Origin: Desmodus rotundus
Lineage: Eukaryota > Chordata > Mammalia > Chiroptera > Phyllostomidae
DNA length: 64,000 nt
Reading direction: 5' to 3'
Assembly: GCF_022682495.2 (NCBI RefSeq)
Contig: NC_071395.1
Span: 55,939,242-56,003,241 of the forward strand
Shown here in pieces: positions 1-10,121 of the stretch. The notes below the pieces were generated by a model that saw only the letters and a list, made by a program, of their open reading frames with translations, made no database searches and was not told the origin of the DNA. Made by a program: the position numbers and the translations under genes. How positions within the stretch are numbered: the first letter of the stretch is position 1; each line of letters opens with the position of its first letter.

Positions 1-633
1 ATATTGGCAATTTCTGGAGAAGATTTTTCAACTGTTACTTCTGATACTCGATTGAAGTGAAGGGTTTTCAATCCACACCTGGGACAGCCCAAAATGTAAC
101 AAATTAACAGATAAAACAGTCATTGGATGCAGTGGTATCCATGGAGATTGTCTTACCCTGATGAAGATTACTGAAGCAAGACTCAAGATGTGCAAGCATT
201 CCAACCATAAGGAGGTGGCCACCGGGCTGTAGCTGCAGTGCTGACCACGGTCCTCTATTCAAGGTGCTTCTTTCTGTACTGTGCTCACAACATCATTGGG
301 GACTCCATGCAGAAGGGAAGGAAGCCCTGTATTTCACCCCTTGGGGTCCTACCTGAGAGACGCCTTCAAGACTAGGTGGCCAGCAAGAGCCATGCTACAG
401 CTGCTACTTGACGATCAGGTTGGTTTTAAAAATGTGCAGAATGTGGGGCATGTGTCACTCTCTTTGGATAGAGCCATGCGGCTGGAGAAGGACGTCTTTA
501 GTTCTGCTGCTGAGAAGGACGTGCACACCTGGCCACCCTCAAAATCTGCATAGTAACCATGGACAGCATCCTGGAGGAGCCCATTCCCCTGAGGAAGGAC
601 TGACGTCCATGCTATTGCACTGATGTGCTTTAT
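1..633. other. unassigned DNA left of the first L1
   Basis: I recognise no gene or repeat family here. Short open frames on both strands overlap each other and give no recognisable protein. Positions 240-620 have a somewhat coding-like composition with many in-frame stops, so a decayed processed pseudogene is possible but unsupported. Confidence 0.3.
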
Positions 634-1483
634 TAAAAAAGACACTTCTCCAAGGAGGACATACAGAGGGCCCAGAGACATATGAAAAGATGCTCAGCAT
701 CACTAGCCATCAGAGAGATGCAAATTAAAACCACAATGAGATACCACTTCACACTGTTCAGATTGGCCATCATTACAAATCAACAAACAACAAGTGCTGG
801 CAAGGATGTGGAGAGAAGGGAACCTTGGCGCACTGTTGATGGGAATGCAGGCACTGTGGAAAGCAGTATGGAGATACCTCAAAAAACTAAAAACAGAACT
901 GCCTTTTGACCCAGCAATTGCACTCCTGGGATTATACCCTAAGAACCCTGAAACACCAATCCAGAAGAACCTATGCACCCCAATGTTCATAGCGGCACAA
1001 TAGCCAAGTGCTGGAAACAGCCTAAGTGCCCATCAGTAAATAAGTGGATAAAAAAACTGTTACATTTACATGATGGAAAACTACACAGCAGAAAGAAAGG
1101 AGCACCAACAATTTATGACAGCATGGTTGGAAATGGAGAACATTATGCTAAGAGAAATAAGCCAGGTGGTGAAAGACAAATACCATATGGTCTCACCTAT
1201 AAGTGGAACCTAATCAACAAAATAAACAATTGAGGAAAAATAGAACCCAAAGCATGGAAATAAAAAACAAACTGACAGTGACTAGAGAGGAGGGGGGAGG
1301 AAGATAAGGGGGAAAGAAGGAGAAGGGTCAAGTCAAGCAACATGTATAAAGGACCCATGGGCATAGACAAAGGGGTGGGGATTGACTGTGGGGTCAGGCC
1401 AGGGAGAGCAACAGGGAAAACTTGGAGCAACTGTAATTGAACAACAATAAAAATAAATAAATAAAATAAATAAAAAATAAACC
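634..1483 (+). mobile_element. 5'-truncated L1, 3' end of ORF2 plus 3' UTR
   Basis: The piece carries the C-terminal part of L1 ORF2 ([12 protein letters not shown], then a CWQGCGE-like and a [17 protein letters not shown] stretch), a short G-rich 3' UTR and the family 3' end CAACTGTAATTGAACAACAA followed by an AAATA-rich tail. The reading frame is broken. Flanks at 620-633 (CTGATGTGCTTTAT) and 1484-1497 (CTGAAGTGCTCATT) look like a diverged target-site duplication. The element is truncated at its 5' end, as is usual for L1. It closely resembles the end of the full-length copies at 33-42 kb and 46-53 kb. Confidence 0.9.
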
Positions 1484-2210
1484 CTGAAGTGCTCATTTGC
1501 TTATAACTTGTCTTCTCAGCAGGACAGATCTGGGAAGTTGCATTTCTTTTTCTTTTCATTTTCCTCATTCTTCTCATACTTTTCTGTCTCCCAGAGCTAT
1601 TTTTGCATTTTAAGGATGAAAATACAAACAGATTATGTCAGTTTTTCCTTACGTTTATGAGCAAGAAATTGATCTTGGAAAGCTGACTTTTCAGTCAGTG
1701 TAGATGGTCAGCCTGTCTGTAAAGAGGGCATTTGCATCGTCTAATTTAACGTTTAACTCATTTTGATGGTACTAAGACATTAGTGGATATAAATAAAATA
1801 CCTTAAGATTTGAAAAAAGATGTGGTATAGGCCAACACACCTTTTTCTTTTTTCAAGTGACTGATCAGACACTTTGTCTATTCTCCCACTTTTTCTTAAA
1901 GCTTTATACAGGAGCTGATTTTAAACTTCCTTACACATGTTGCAGACATGTGCTCCCAGTTTGCCCTCTTAACCCTGTTCATTATGGGTTATAGCATTCA
2001 GGCATTTTAACAAATTTTGTTGTCAAAACTAACCATATGTTATATTTGGTGGAACTACCAGTGATTGGTTTTTCACTTTTTCCATTTTTCTACAAAGAAT
2101 TCACTTTCTTCACGTATTTTGAAAAAGAAATCAATCACAATGAAAACATTATATATAAAAAATTAAATGTTACAAATAAGTTGTATTAGAAAAGTCTTTA
2201 TAGCTTTTCA
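1484..2210. other. unassigned AT-rich DNA
   Basis: No gene, RNA or repeat family is recognised. The stretch separates a young L1 end from the first remnant of a much older L1. Confidence 0.3.
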
Positions 2211-2625
2211 TGCTTTCCTTATTGAACATTAATTCTTATAGAACAAAAATGTAAGTGAACTGGGAAATCAATTTAAATTATCAAGATAAATAAAATAAGA
2301 ACCCAGTTAAGCAGGAAGAAAGACATGATAATGATTATAAAAGAAAAAATAGTAAATGGATTTAAAATGAAAGAAGCCTAAAAACTGGTTCTTGACATAT
2401 TTAATCAAGAAAAGAAACAGAAAACATGGCAATAAAATGGGTAGGGGGTATAAAAACAGATCAGAGGAGATTTTCCCAACTATGAAATAATTCTACATAC
2501 AACTTAATATTTAAATATTTGAAAAAACCATTGAAATAGGTATCTTCTCAGAGAATACAAATGCTCAAAATTGAATATAAACTCATGGCTCAAAATCCCA
2601 TATAGACATTCATCAGAGAAAAAAA
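2211..2625 (+). mobile_element. ancient L1 ORF2 remnant, segment A
   Basis: Highly decayed match to the middle of L1 ORF2, the region that encodes [21 protein letters not shown] sequence in intact relatives (AAACTGGTTCTTGAC near 2385). Frame and many codons are lost. It is the first of several co-oriented pieces (also near 3.7, 4.6, 13, 13.7 and 15.2 kb) that follow ORF2 order, so they are probably one element split by later insertions. Confidence 0.55.
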
Positions 2626-3690
2626 CTAGGAGTTTTATTAAAGACACCATAGAAGAAATTCGCTAATGATATGTCCAATAAGGGGTTAATACCAAAATTT
2701 ATAAAAAACTCATACAACTCAACACCGAAAAAGAAAAAAAACCAACTCAATTGAAAAATGGCCAGAGGACCTGAATAAACATTTCTCCAAAGAGGACATA
2801 CAGTTGGCCAATCGATATTGAAAAATTGCTCAATGTCACTAATCCTCAGAGAAATGCAAATTAAAACCACAATGAGATATCACCTCACATCTGTCAGAGT
2901 GGCTATCATCCATAAATCAAAAAACAACAAGTATTGATCAGGATGTGGAGAAAAGGAAACCCTTTTGCACTGTTGGTGGGAGTGCAGATTGGTATAGCCA
3001 CTGTGGAAAGCAGTATGGAGTTTCCTCAAAAAATTAAAGATGGAACTGACTTATGACCCAGTGATTCCTTTTCTGGGAATTCATCTGAAGAAACCCAAAA
3101 CACTAATTCAAAGGAATATATGTACCCCTGTGTTTATTGAAGTGTTATTTACAATAGCCAAATATTGAAGTGACCCAAGTGCCCATCCATAGACAACTAC
3201 ATAAAAAAGCTGTGGTACATATACAATGGAATATTACTTAGCCATAAAAAATGAAATCTTACCATTTGCAACAAAATGGATGGACTTAGAGGGTATTAGG
3301 CTAAGTGAAATAAATTAAACAGAGAAAGACAAATACCATATGAGTTCACTCATATGTGGAACCTAAAGAACAAAGTAAATGAACAAACAGAGTAGAAATA
3401 GACTCAGAGAACAGACTGATAGTTGCCAGACAGGAAGGGGACTGGATGGCTGGGTGAAAGGGGTGAAGAGATTAAGAAGTACAAATTAGTCACAGAAATG
3501 TAAAGTACAGCATAGGGAATATAGTCAATAATATTGTAATAACTATGTATAGTGCCAGGTGGGTACTTGAAATGGCGAGGGGATCACTTTGTAAAGTATA
3601 TGATTGTTTAACCACAATGTCGTGCACCTGAAACAAACAAAAAATTGTATCAAATGTAAACTGTAATTGAAAAAGAAAAGAAAAAAAATG
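2626..3690 (+). mobile_element. 5'-truncated L1 3' end, older subfamily
   Basis: Carries the C-terminal third of ORF2 ([15 protein letters not shown] stretch, then HFSKEDIQ, then a [21 protein letters not shown] stretch) and a 3' UTR with the CATAGGGAATATAGTCAATA and GGGTACTTGAAATGGCGAGG signatures of L1M/L1PA-type 3' ends. Tail at about 3655-3690. This 3' UTR differs from that of the bat-young L1s, so it is a separate, older lineage. It sits inside the ancient L1. Boundaries are good to about 20 bp. Confidence 0.8.
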
Positions 3691-3775
3691 ACTCCCTACA
3701 AAAGCATCAAGTCTAGACAGTTTCATAGACATTTTTCAAACCACCAAAAAATAGACAATTCTTTTTTAATAAAAA
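3691..3775 (+). mobile_element. ancient L1 ORF2 remnant, segment B
   Basis: About 80 bp similar to the ORF2 stretch that leads into the reverse transcriptase domain (CCCTACAAAAGCATCAAGTC, matching the P-x-K-A-S-G-P-D region). It lies between two later L1 insertions and fits as the continuation of segment A. Confidence 0.5.
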
Positions 3776-4572
3776 AAATGTGTATTTTTATTTAATCTTT
3801 ATTGTATTTTTTCTATTACCATTTCATTCCATCTTATCCCCCTCTCCCCCAGCCTGCACCTCACTGTTGTCCATGTCCATGAGTCCTTTTTCCTTTTTGC
3901 TCAATCCCTCCACCCCCACTAGCTGTCATCCTGATCTCCATCTATGAGTCTGTCCCCATTTTCCTTGTTAGTTCAGTTTGTTCATTAGATTCCACATATG
4001 AGTGAAATACTATGGTATTTGTCTTTCTTTGATTGGCTTATTTCACTTAGCATAATGTTCTCCAGGCCCATCTATACTGTTGCAAAGGGTAAAATTTTCT
4101 TCTTTTTATGGCTGAGTAGTACTCCATTGTATAAATGCCCCATAGTTGTTTTATCCGCTCATCTACTGATGGACACTTGGACTGCTTCCATATCTTGGCA
4201 ATTGTGAATAACACTGCAATGAACATAGGGGAGTTTATGTTTTTCAAATTAGTGTTTTGGGTTCCTTTGGTTATATTTGCAGACGTGGGATCGCTGGGTC
4301 AAAAGGCAGTTCCATTTTTGATTTTTTGAGGTATCACCATACTTTTGTCCACAGTGGCCGCACAAGTCTGCTTTCCCACCATCAGTGCATGAAGGTTCCC
4401 CTTTCTTCACATCCTGGCCAACACTTATTTGTTGATTTATTGATGATATCTATTCTGACAGGTGTGAGATGGTATTTCATTGTGGTTTTAATTTGCATCT
4501 TTGATGATTAGTGATGTTGAACATCATTTCATATGTCTATTGGCCATCTGTATGTCCTTCTTGGAGAAGTTA
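3776..4572 (-). mobile_element. 5'-truncated L1 3' end, antisense
   Basis: On the minus strand this has the end of ORF2 (TIAKIWKQSKCPSVDERI-like, then MEYYSAIK) and a 3' UTR ending in a poly(A) tract, seen as T-rich DNA at 3776-3815. Typical antisense landmarks are CACATATGAGTGAAATACTA and CATTGTATAAATGCCCCATA. It interrupts the ancient plus-strand L1 and lies tail to tail with the L1 just to its left. Confidence 0.85.
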
Positions 4573-4977
4573 AGAACAGAAAATTTTCATGCTTTTTAAC
4601 TACTTGAGAGAATAGGGGAAGACAGAGATTATATTTAAAAGTAGAAGTACATCCAATTTCACTTAATGAATATAAGCACAAAATATTAAATAAAACATTA
4701 AGTTAAATTCTGGTATACTATAATAAAATCTTCTCTAGATAAATTCAAGAAAGGCTTAAACTAGGAAATTCAAGTATTCAAGATTAAGAAATAAGTTAAC
4801 ATATATGATTACATTAACAGGAACATAAATAAACTATTCATTTTGAGGGCTGTTTTTGATAAAAAGTAACATCTATTAGATGAGATCAAGAAAAACATGG
4901 AAAGAAACCTACTGACAAAAGGGGATGAATAGTCTGTCCAAAACTAACAGCAATGTCAAACTTACATTAACAATGAA
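4573..4977 (+). mobile_element. ancient L1 ORF2 remnant, segment C
   Basis: Strongly decayed reverse-transcriptase-domain sequence. The block near 4920-4970 (AAACTAACAGCAATGTCAAA) corresponds to the PTANIILNG region of better copies. It stops where a young L1 tail begins. The next expected ORF2 sequence resumes at about 12,945, on the other side of L1-A. Confidence 0.5.
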
Positions 4978-5072
4978 CAAGATGGGGTGGGCAAGGCAGG
5001 GGAGAGTACTGGGGGAAAAATAGGGACAACTGTAATTGAACACAAATTAAAAAATTAAAAAACAATAAAATT
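4978..5072 (+). mobile_element. very short L1 3' tail
   Basis: About 95 bp matching only the last part of the bat L1 3' UTR (GGGACAACTGTAATTGAACA plus an A-rich tail). It is a severely 5'-truncated insertion, or the remnant of one, next to and tail to tail with L1-A. Confidence 0.65.
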
Positions 5073-5349
5073 ATTTTTTATATTACCTTCTTTAAAAAAT
5101 TTGTTATTGCTATTCAATTAAAGCTGTCTGCATTTTCCAAAACCATTCCATCCCACCCCAGCCATACCCACGTCTGTCCCCTGATCCCATCCCCCCCTTG
5201 GTTTTGTCCATGTGTCCTTTATGGTTGTTCCTGAAAACCATTCCTTCCTTTCCCCCCATTATCCCTTCCCACCTCCCCTCTGATTACTGTCAGTTTGTTC
5301 TTAATTTCAATATCTCTGAATATTTTGCTTGCTTGTATGTTTTGTTGAT

Positions 5350-8300
5350 TAGGTTCCACTTTAAGGTGAGATTATATGGTATTTGTCCCCCACTTCCTGG
5401 CTTAAGTCGCTTAGCATAATGCTCTCTAGTTACATTCATGCTGTTGCAAAGGGTAGGAGCCCCTTTCTTTCGGCTGCATAGGATTCCATTGTGTAAATAT
5501 ACCATAATTTTTCGATCCACTCATTTACTGACGGGTGCTTAGGCTGTTTCCAGCACTTGACTATTGTAAATTGTGCTGCTATGAACACAGGTTCTTTTGG
5601 ATTGGTGTTTCAGGATTCTTAAGGTATAATCCCAGCAGTGGAATTGCCAGGTCAAAAGGCAGTTCCATTTTAGTTTTCTGAGGAAATTCCATACTTTTTT
5701 CCACAGTGGCTGCACCAGTCTGCATTCCCACCAACAGTGCACTAGGGTTCCCTTTTCTCCACATCCTCTTCAACATGTGTTGTTTGTTGATTTGTTTATA
5801 ATGGCCATTCTGACCTGTGTGAAGTGGTATCTCATTGTGGTTTTAATTTGCATCTCTCTGATGGCTAGTGATGCTAAGCATCTTTTCATATGTCTCTGGG
5901 CCCTCTGTATGACCTCCTTGGAGAAGTGTCTGTTCAGGTCTTTTGCCCATTTTTTAATTGGGTTGTTTGTCTTCCTAAGTGGAGTCATGTGAGTTCTTCA
6001 TATATTTTGGAGATCAAACCCTTGTCTGAGGTATCATTGGCAAATATGTTTTCCCATACTGTTGGCTCTCTTTCCATTTTAATGCTGTTTTCTTTAGCTG
6101 TGCAAAAGCTTTTTATTTTGATGAGGTCCCATTTGTTCCTTCTTTCCATTATGTCCCTTGCTTTAGGGAACATATCAATGAAGATGTTGCTGTGTGGAAT
6201 ATCTGCGATTTTCCTGCCTATGTTTTCCTCTAGGACTTTCAGATTATCACGACTTATATTTAAGTCTTTTAGACACTTTGGATTTATTTTTGTGTAGGGT
6301 GTAAGTTGGTGATTGATTTTCATTTTTATATGTGTAGCTGTCCACATCCCCCAACATCATTTGTTGAAGAGGCTATTTTTACTCCATTTTATGTTTCTCC
6401 CCCCTTTGTCAAATATTAATTGACTGTAAAGACTTGGGTTTAGTTCTGGGCTCTCTGTTCTGTTCCATTGGTCTATGTGCCTGTTTTTATGCCAGTGTCA
6501 GGCTATATTGATTACAGTGGCCTTGTAATACAGTTTGATATCAAGTATTGTGATCTCTCCTGCTTTGTTCTTCTTTCTCAAAATTGCTGCAGCTATTTGG
6601 GGTCATTTATGGTTCCATATAAATTTCTGAAATGTTTGTTCTATATCTGTGAAATATGTCATTTGTACTTTAATAGGGACTGTGTTGAATCTATAAATTG
6701 CTTTTGGTAGTATGGACATTTTGATGATGATAATTCTTCCAATCCATGAACATGGTACATACTTCCATTTGTTTATGTTTTCCTTAATTTTTTTCTTCAG
6801 TGATGTGTAGTTTAATGATTACAGGTCTTTTACCTCCTGGGTTAGGTTTATTCATAGGTAGTTTATTTCTAGGTAATTTTATTATTAGTTTCTTCTTGCT
6901 ATATCAAATGGTAGTTTTTTTCTTGATTCCTGTTTCTGATATTTCACTATTGGTGTACAAAAATGCCTTTGATTTCTGAATATTGACTTTGTATCCCACT
7001 GTTTTGCCAAATTTATTTATAAGGTTGAGCAGTTTTTGGTGGAGTCTATAGGATTTTCCATGCACACTATCATGTCATCTGCAAACAATGACAGTTTTGC
7101 TTCTTCTTTTCCAATTTGAATGCCTTTATTTCTTTTTCCTGTCTGATTGCTGTGACTAGGACTTCCAATATTATGTTGAATAGGAGTGGTGAAAGCGGAC
7201 ATCTTTGTGTTGTTCCTGATCTTAGTCGGAAAGCTTTTAGTTTTTGCCCATTGAGTATGATGTTGGCTGTAGGTCTCTCGTATATGGCCTTTATTATTGC
7301 TACATATATGGCCTAGGCTGAGTAATGCTCCCTCTATTCCCACTTTGCTGAGTGTTTATCATAAATGGGTGCTGAACCTTATCAAATGTTTTTACTCATC
7401 TATTGATATGATCATATGATTTTTGTCTTTCCTTTTGTTTATATGAGGTATTATGTTCATTGATTTGCGAATATTGTGCCATCCTTGCATCCCTGGGATG
7501 AATCCTACTTGATCATGGTATATGATCTTTTTAATGTATTGCTGGATGCCGTTTGCCAATATTTTGTTGAGGATTTTAGCATTTATGTTCATCAGCGCTA
7601 TTGGGCTGTAGTTTTCTTTCTTTGTTGTGTCTTTATCTAGTTTTGGGATTAGGATGATGCTGGCTTCATAAAAAGAGTTTGGAAGCCTTCTGTCTTCTTG
7701 GATTTTTTGGAATAGTCTCTGAAGGATAACGGTTAGCTCTTCCTTAAATGCTTTGTAGAATTCTCCTGTGAAATCGTCTGGTCCAGGACTTTCATGCGCC
7801 CAGAGTATTTTGATTACTGCTTCAATTTCGTCAGCTGTTATTGGTCTGTTCAGGTTTTCTGCCTCTTCTTCATTGAGTTTTGGAAGGTTATATTTTTCTA
7901 GAAATGTGTCCATTTCACCTAGGTTTTCAAATTTCTTGGCATATAGTTCTTTGTAGTAATTTCTTACAATCCTTTGTATTTCTGTGGTAGCAGCTGTAAT
8001 CCCCCCTGTTTCATTTCTCATTGTGTTTATTTGTGTTTTCTGTCTTTTTTTCTTGATGAGTCTGCTTAAAGGCTTTTCCATTTTGTTTATTGTTTAAAAG
8101 AACCAGCTCCTGGATTTATTGATCCTTAACATTGTGCTTTTAGTCTCTATGTCATTTAATTCTGCTCTGACCTTGGTTATTTCTTTCCTTTTACTTCCTC
8201 TGGGCCATCTTTGTTGTTGTTTCTTGAGTTCTTGTAGGTGTAGGGTTAGGTTGTTTATTTGAGATGTTTCTATTTTTTTTAGGTAGGCCTGTATTGCTAT

Positions 8301-9147
8301 GAACTTCCCTCTCAGGACTGCCTTTGCTGTGTCCCATAGGTTTTGGGTTGTTGCGAATTCATTTTCTTTTGTTTCCAGAAAATTTTTGATTTCTTCCTTC
8401 ATCTCGATCTTAACCCATTCATTGTTTAAAAGCATGCTATTCAATCTCCATGAGTTTGAGTGTTTTGGGATTTCTTCCTTGAAGTTGGTTTCTAATTTCA
8501 GTCCTTTGGGGTCAGAGAAAATGCTTGATATGATTTCAATTTTCTTGAATTTGTTGAGGCTTGTTTTGTGTCCTATCATGTGGTCTATCCTTGAAAATGT
8601 TTCATGTGCATTTGAAAAGAATCTGTATTTCGCTTCTTTGGGAATGAAAGGTTCTATGCATATCCATTAAGTCCGTTAGATCTAGGACATTGTTCAATGC
8701 CACAATATCTTTGTTACATTTTGTTTGCAAGATCTATCTATTTTTGGCAGTGGGGTGTTAAAATCCCCTACTGTAATTGTGTTTCTGTCAATATCTTTCT
8801 TGAAGTCCACCAAGATTTTCCATATATGTTTGGGTGTTCCTGTGTTGGGTGCATATATATTTATAATGCTTATGTCTTCTTGATAGATTCTTCCATTGAG
8901 TATTATGAACTGACCTTCTGGGTCTCTTTTTATGGCCCTTTTTTTTGAAGTATATTTTGTGTGATATGAGTATTTTCACCCCAGCTTTTTGTCCTGTCCA
9001 TTTATTTGGAATACTTTTTTTCCTGCCTTTAACTTTCTGAGGTGGGTCATGCTTTCTTATCTATTCAGCTACTCTATGTCTTTTGCTTTGAGCATTTAAT
9101 CCATTTACATTTAAGTTTATTATTGATAGGTACTTATTCATTGCCAT
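5350..9147 (-). pseudogene. L1-A ORF2 (endonuclease-reverse transcriptase), broken
   Basis: ORF2 of L1 encodes an AP-type endonuclease followed by a reverse transcriptase and a Cys-rich C-terminal region; together they nick target DNA and copy the RNA there. On the minus strand the start codon lies at 9145-9147. Segments recognisable in order are the endonuclease C-terminal part with S-D-x-K-G-L near 8510, a linker with the SWFF motif near 8100, reverse transcriptase with the F-A-D-D catalytic motif at about 7072-7086 (retained), and the C-terminal region down to about 5350. Several frameshifts and stops prevent a full protein. The exact stop is uncertain because the last frame is shifted. 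Confidence 0.85.
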
Positions 9148-9202
9148 TTTACTTCCTTCATACCTGTGTTCCTCTCTCTCTCACTCTTTTTTCTTGTTTT
9201 TC

Positions 9203-10121
9203 TTAAAGCAGACCCTTTAGCATCTCTTGCAGTGTTGGTTTGCTGGAGGTGTATTCTTTGAGGCTTCTTTTGTCTGAGAAACTCCTTATTTGGCCTTCCA
9301 TTTTAATTGAGAGCCTTGCTGGATAGAGTAGTCTTGGTTGCAGGCCTTTGGTTTTCATTACTTGGAATATTCCTTGCCAATCCCTTCTGGCTTGGAGCAT
9401 TTCCATTGAGAAATGAGCTGCTTATCAGGGCTCCCTTGTATGTTACTTAGTGTTTCTCCCATGTTGCCTTTAAGATTCTCTCTTTGTCTTGGAATTTTGC
9501 CATTTTAATTATGATGTGTCCCAAAGTGGGCCTGTTTGGGTTCCTTGTGATTGGGACTCTCTGTGTTTCCTGGATTTGTGTGACTTTTTCTCTCATCAAA
9601 TTAGGGAAGTTTTCCATCATTACTTTTTCAAACAGGTTTTCTGTCCCTTGCTCTTATTCTTCCCTTTGTAGTGTCCCTATAATAGGGATATTATTATGTT
9701 TCATGTTGCCTTGCATTTCCCTTTACCCCTCTTTGTTCTTTCTTAGCCTCTTTTCCTTTTCTTGCTCTTTCTAGTAGTTTTTTCCTACCTTGTCCTCCAG
9801 CTCACTGATCCAATCCTCTGCTTCATCAAGCCTGCTTTTGGTTCCTTCTACTGTGTTCTTCAATTCAGAAATTGTATTCTTCATTTCCTCTTGGCCCTTG
9901 TTGGCAGTTTCTATTTCCTTTTTCATGTTGATATAGTTTTCAGTCAGTTCTTTGTAGTTTCCTTGTAGTTTTTGGTAATTCTCAGTGAGCTCATTGAGCA
10001 TCCTTATGACCATTGCTGTGAACTCAATATCTGATAGTTGACTTGCCTCTATTTCATTTAGCATTCATTCTGAGGCTTCCTCCTTCCCTTTCATTTGAGG
10101 TTTTTTTCTTTGTTTTCCGAT
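9203..10121 (-). pseudogene. L1-A ORF1 (RNA-binding chaperone), broken
   Basis: ORF1p forms trimers on L1 RNA. The minus strand shows an N-terminal stretch, a coiled-coil segment (ENYQKLQGNYKELTENY, 9771-10064) and the C-terminal end LKGLL followed by a stop at 9203. The start codon equivalent to that of L1-B and L1-C is changed (CAT to GAT on the plus strand at 10,119-10,121), so the normal ATG is lost. The 5' part of the C-terminal domain is frameshifted. Confidence 0.85.

Noticed and set aside
240..630. Processed pseudogene at the left edge
   Set aside because: Some protein-like words in several frames but no continuous match I can name, and no poly(A) tail belonging to it.
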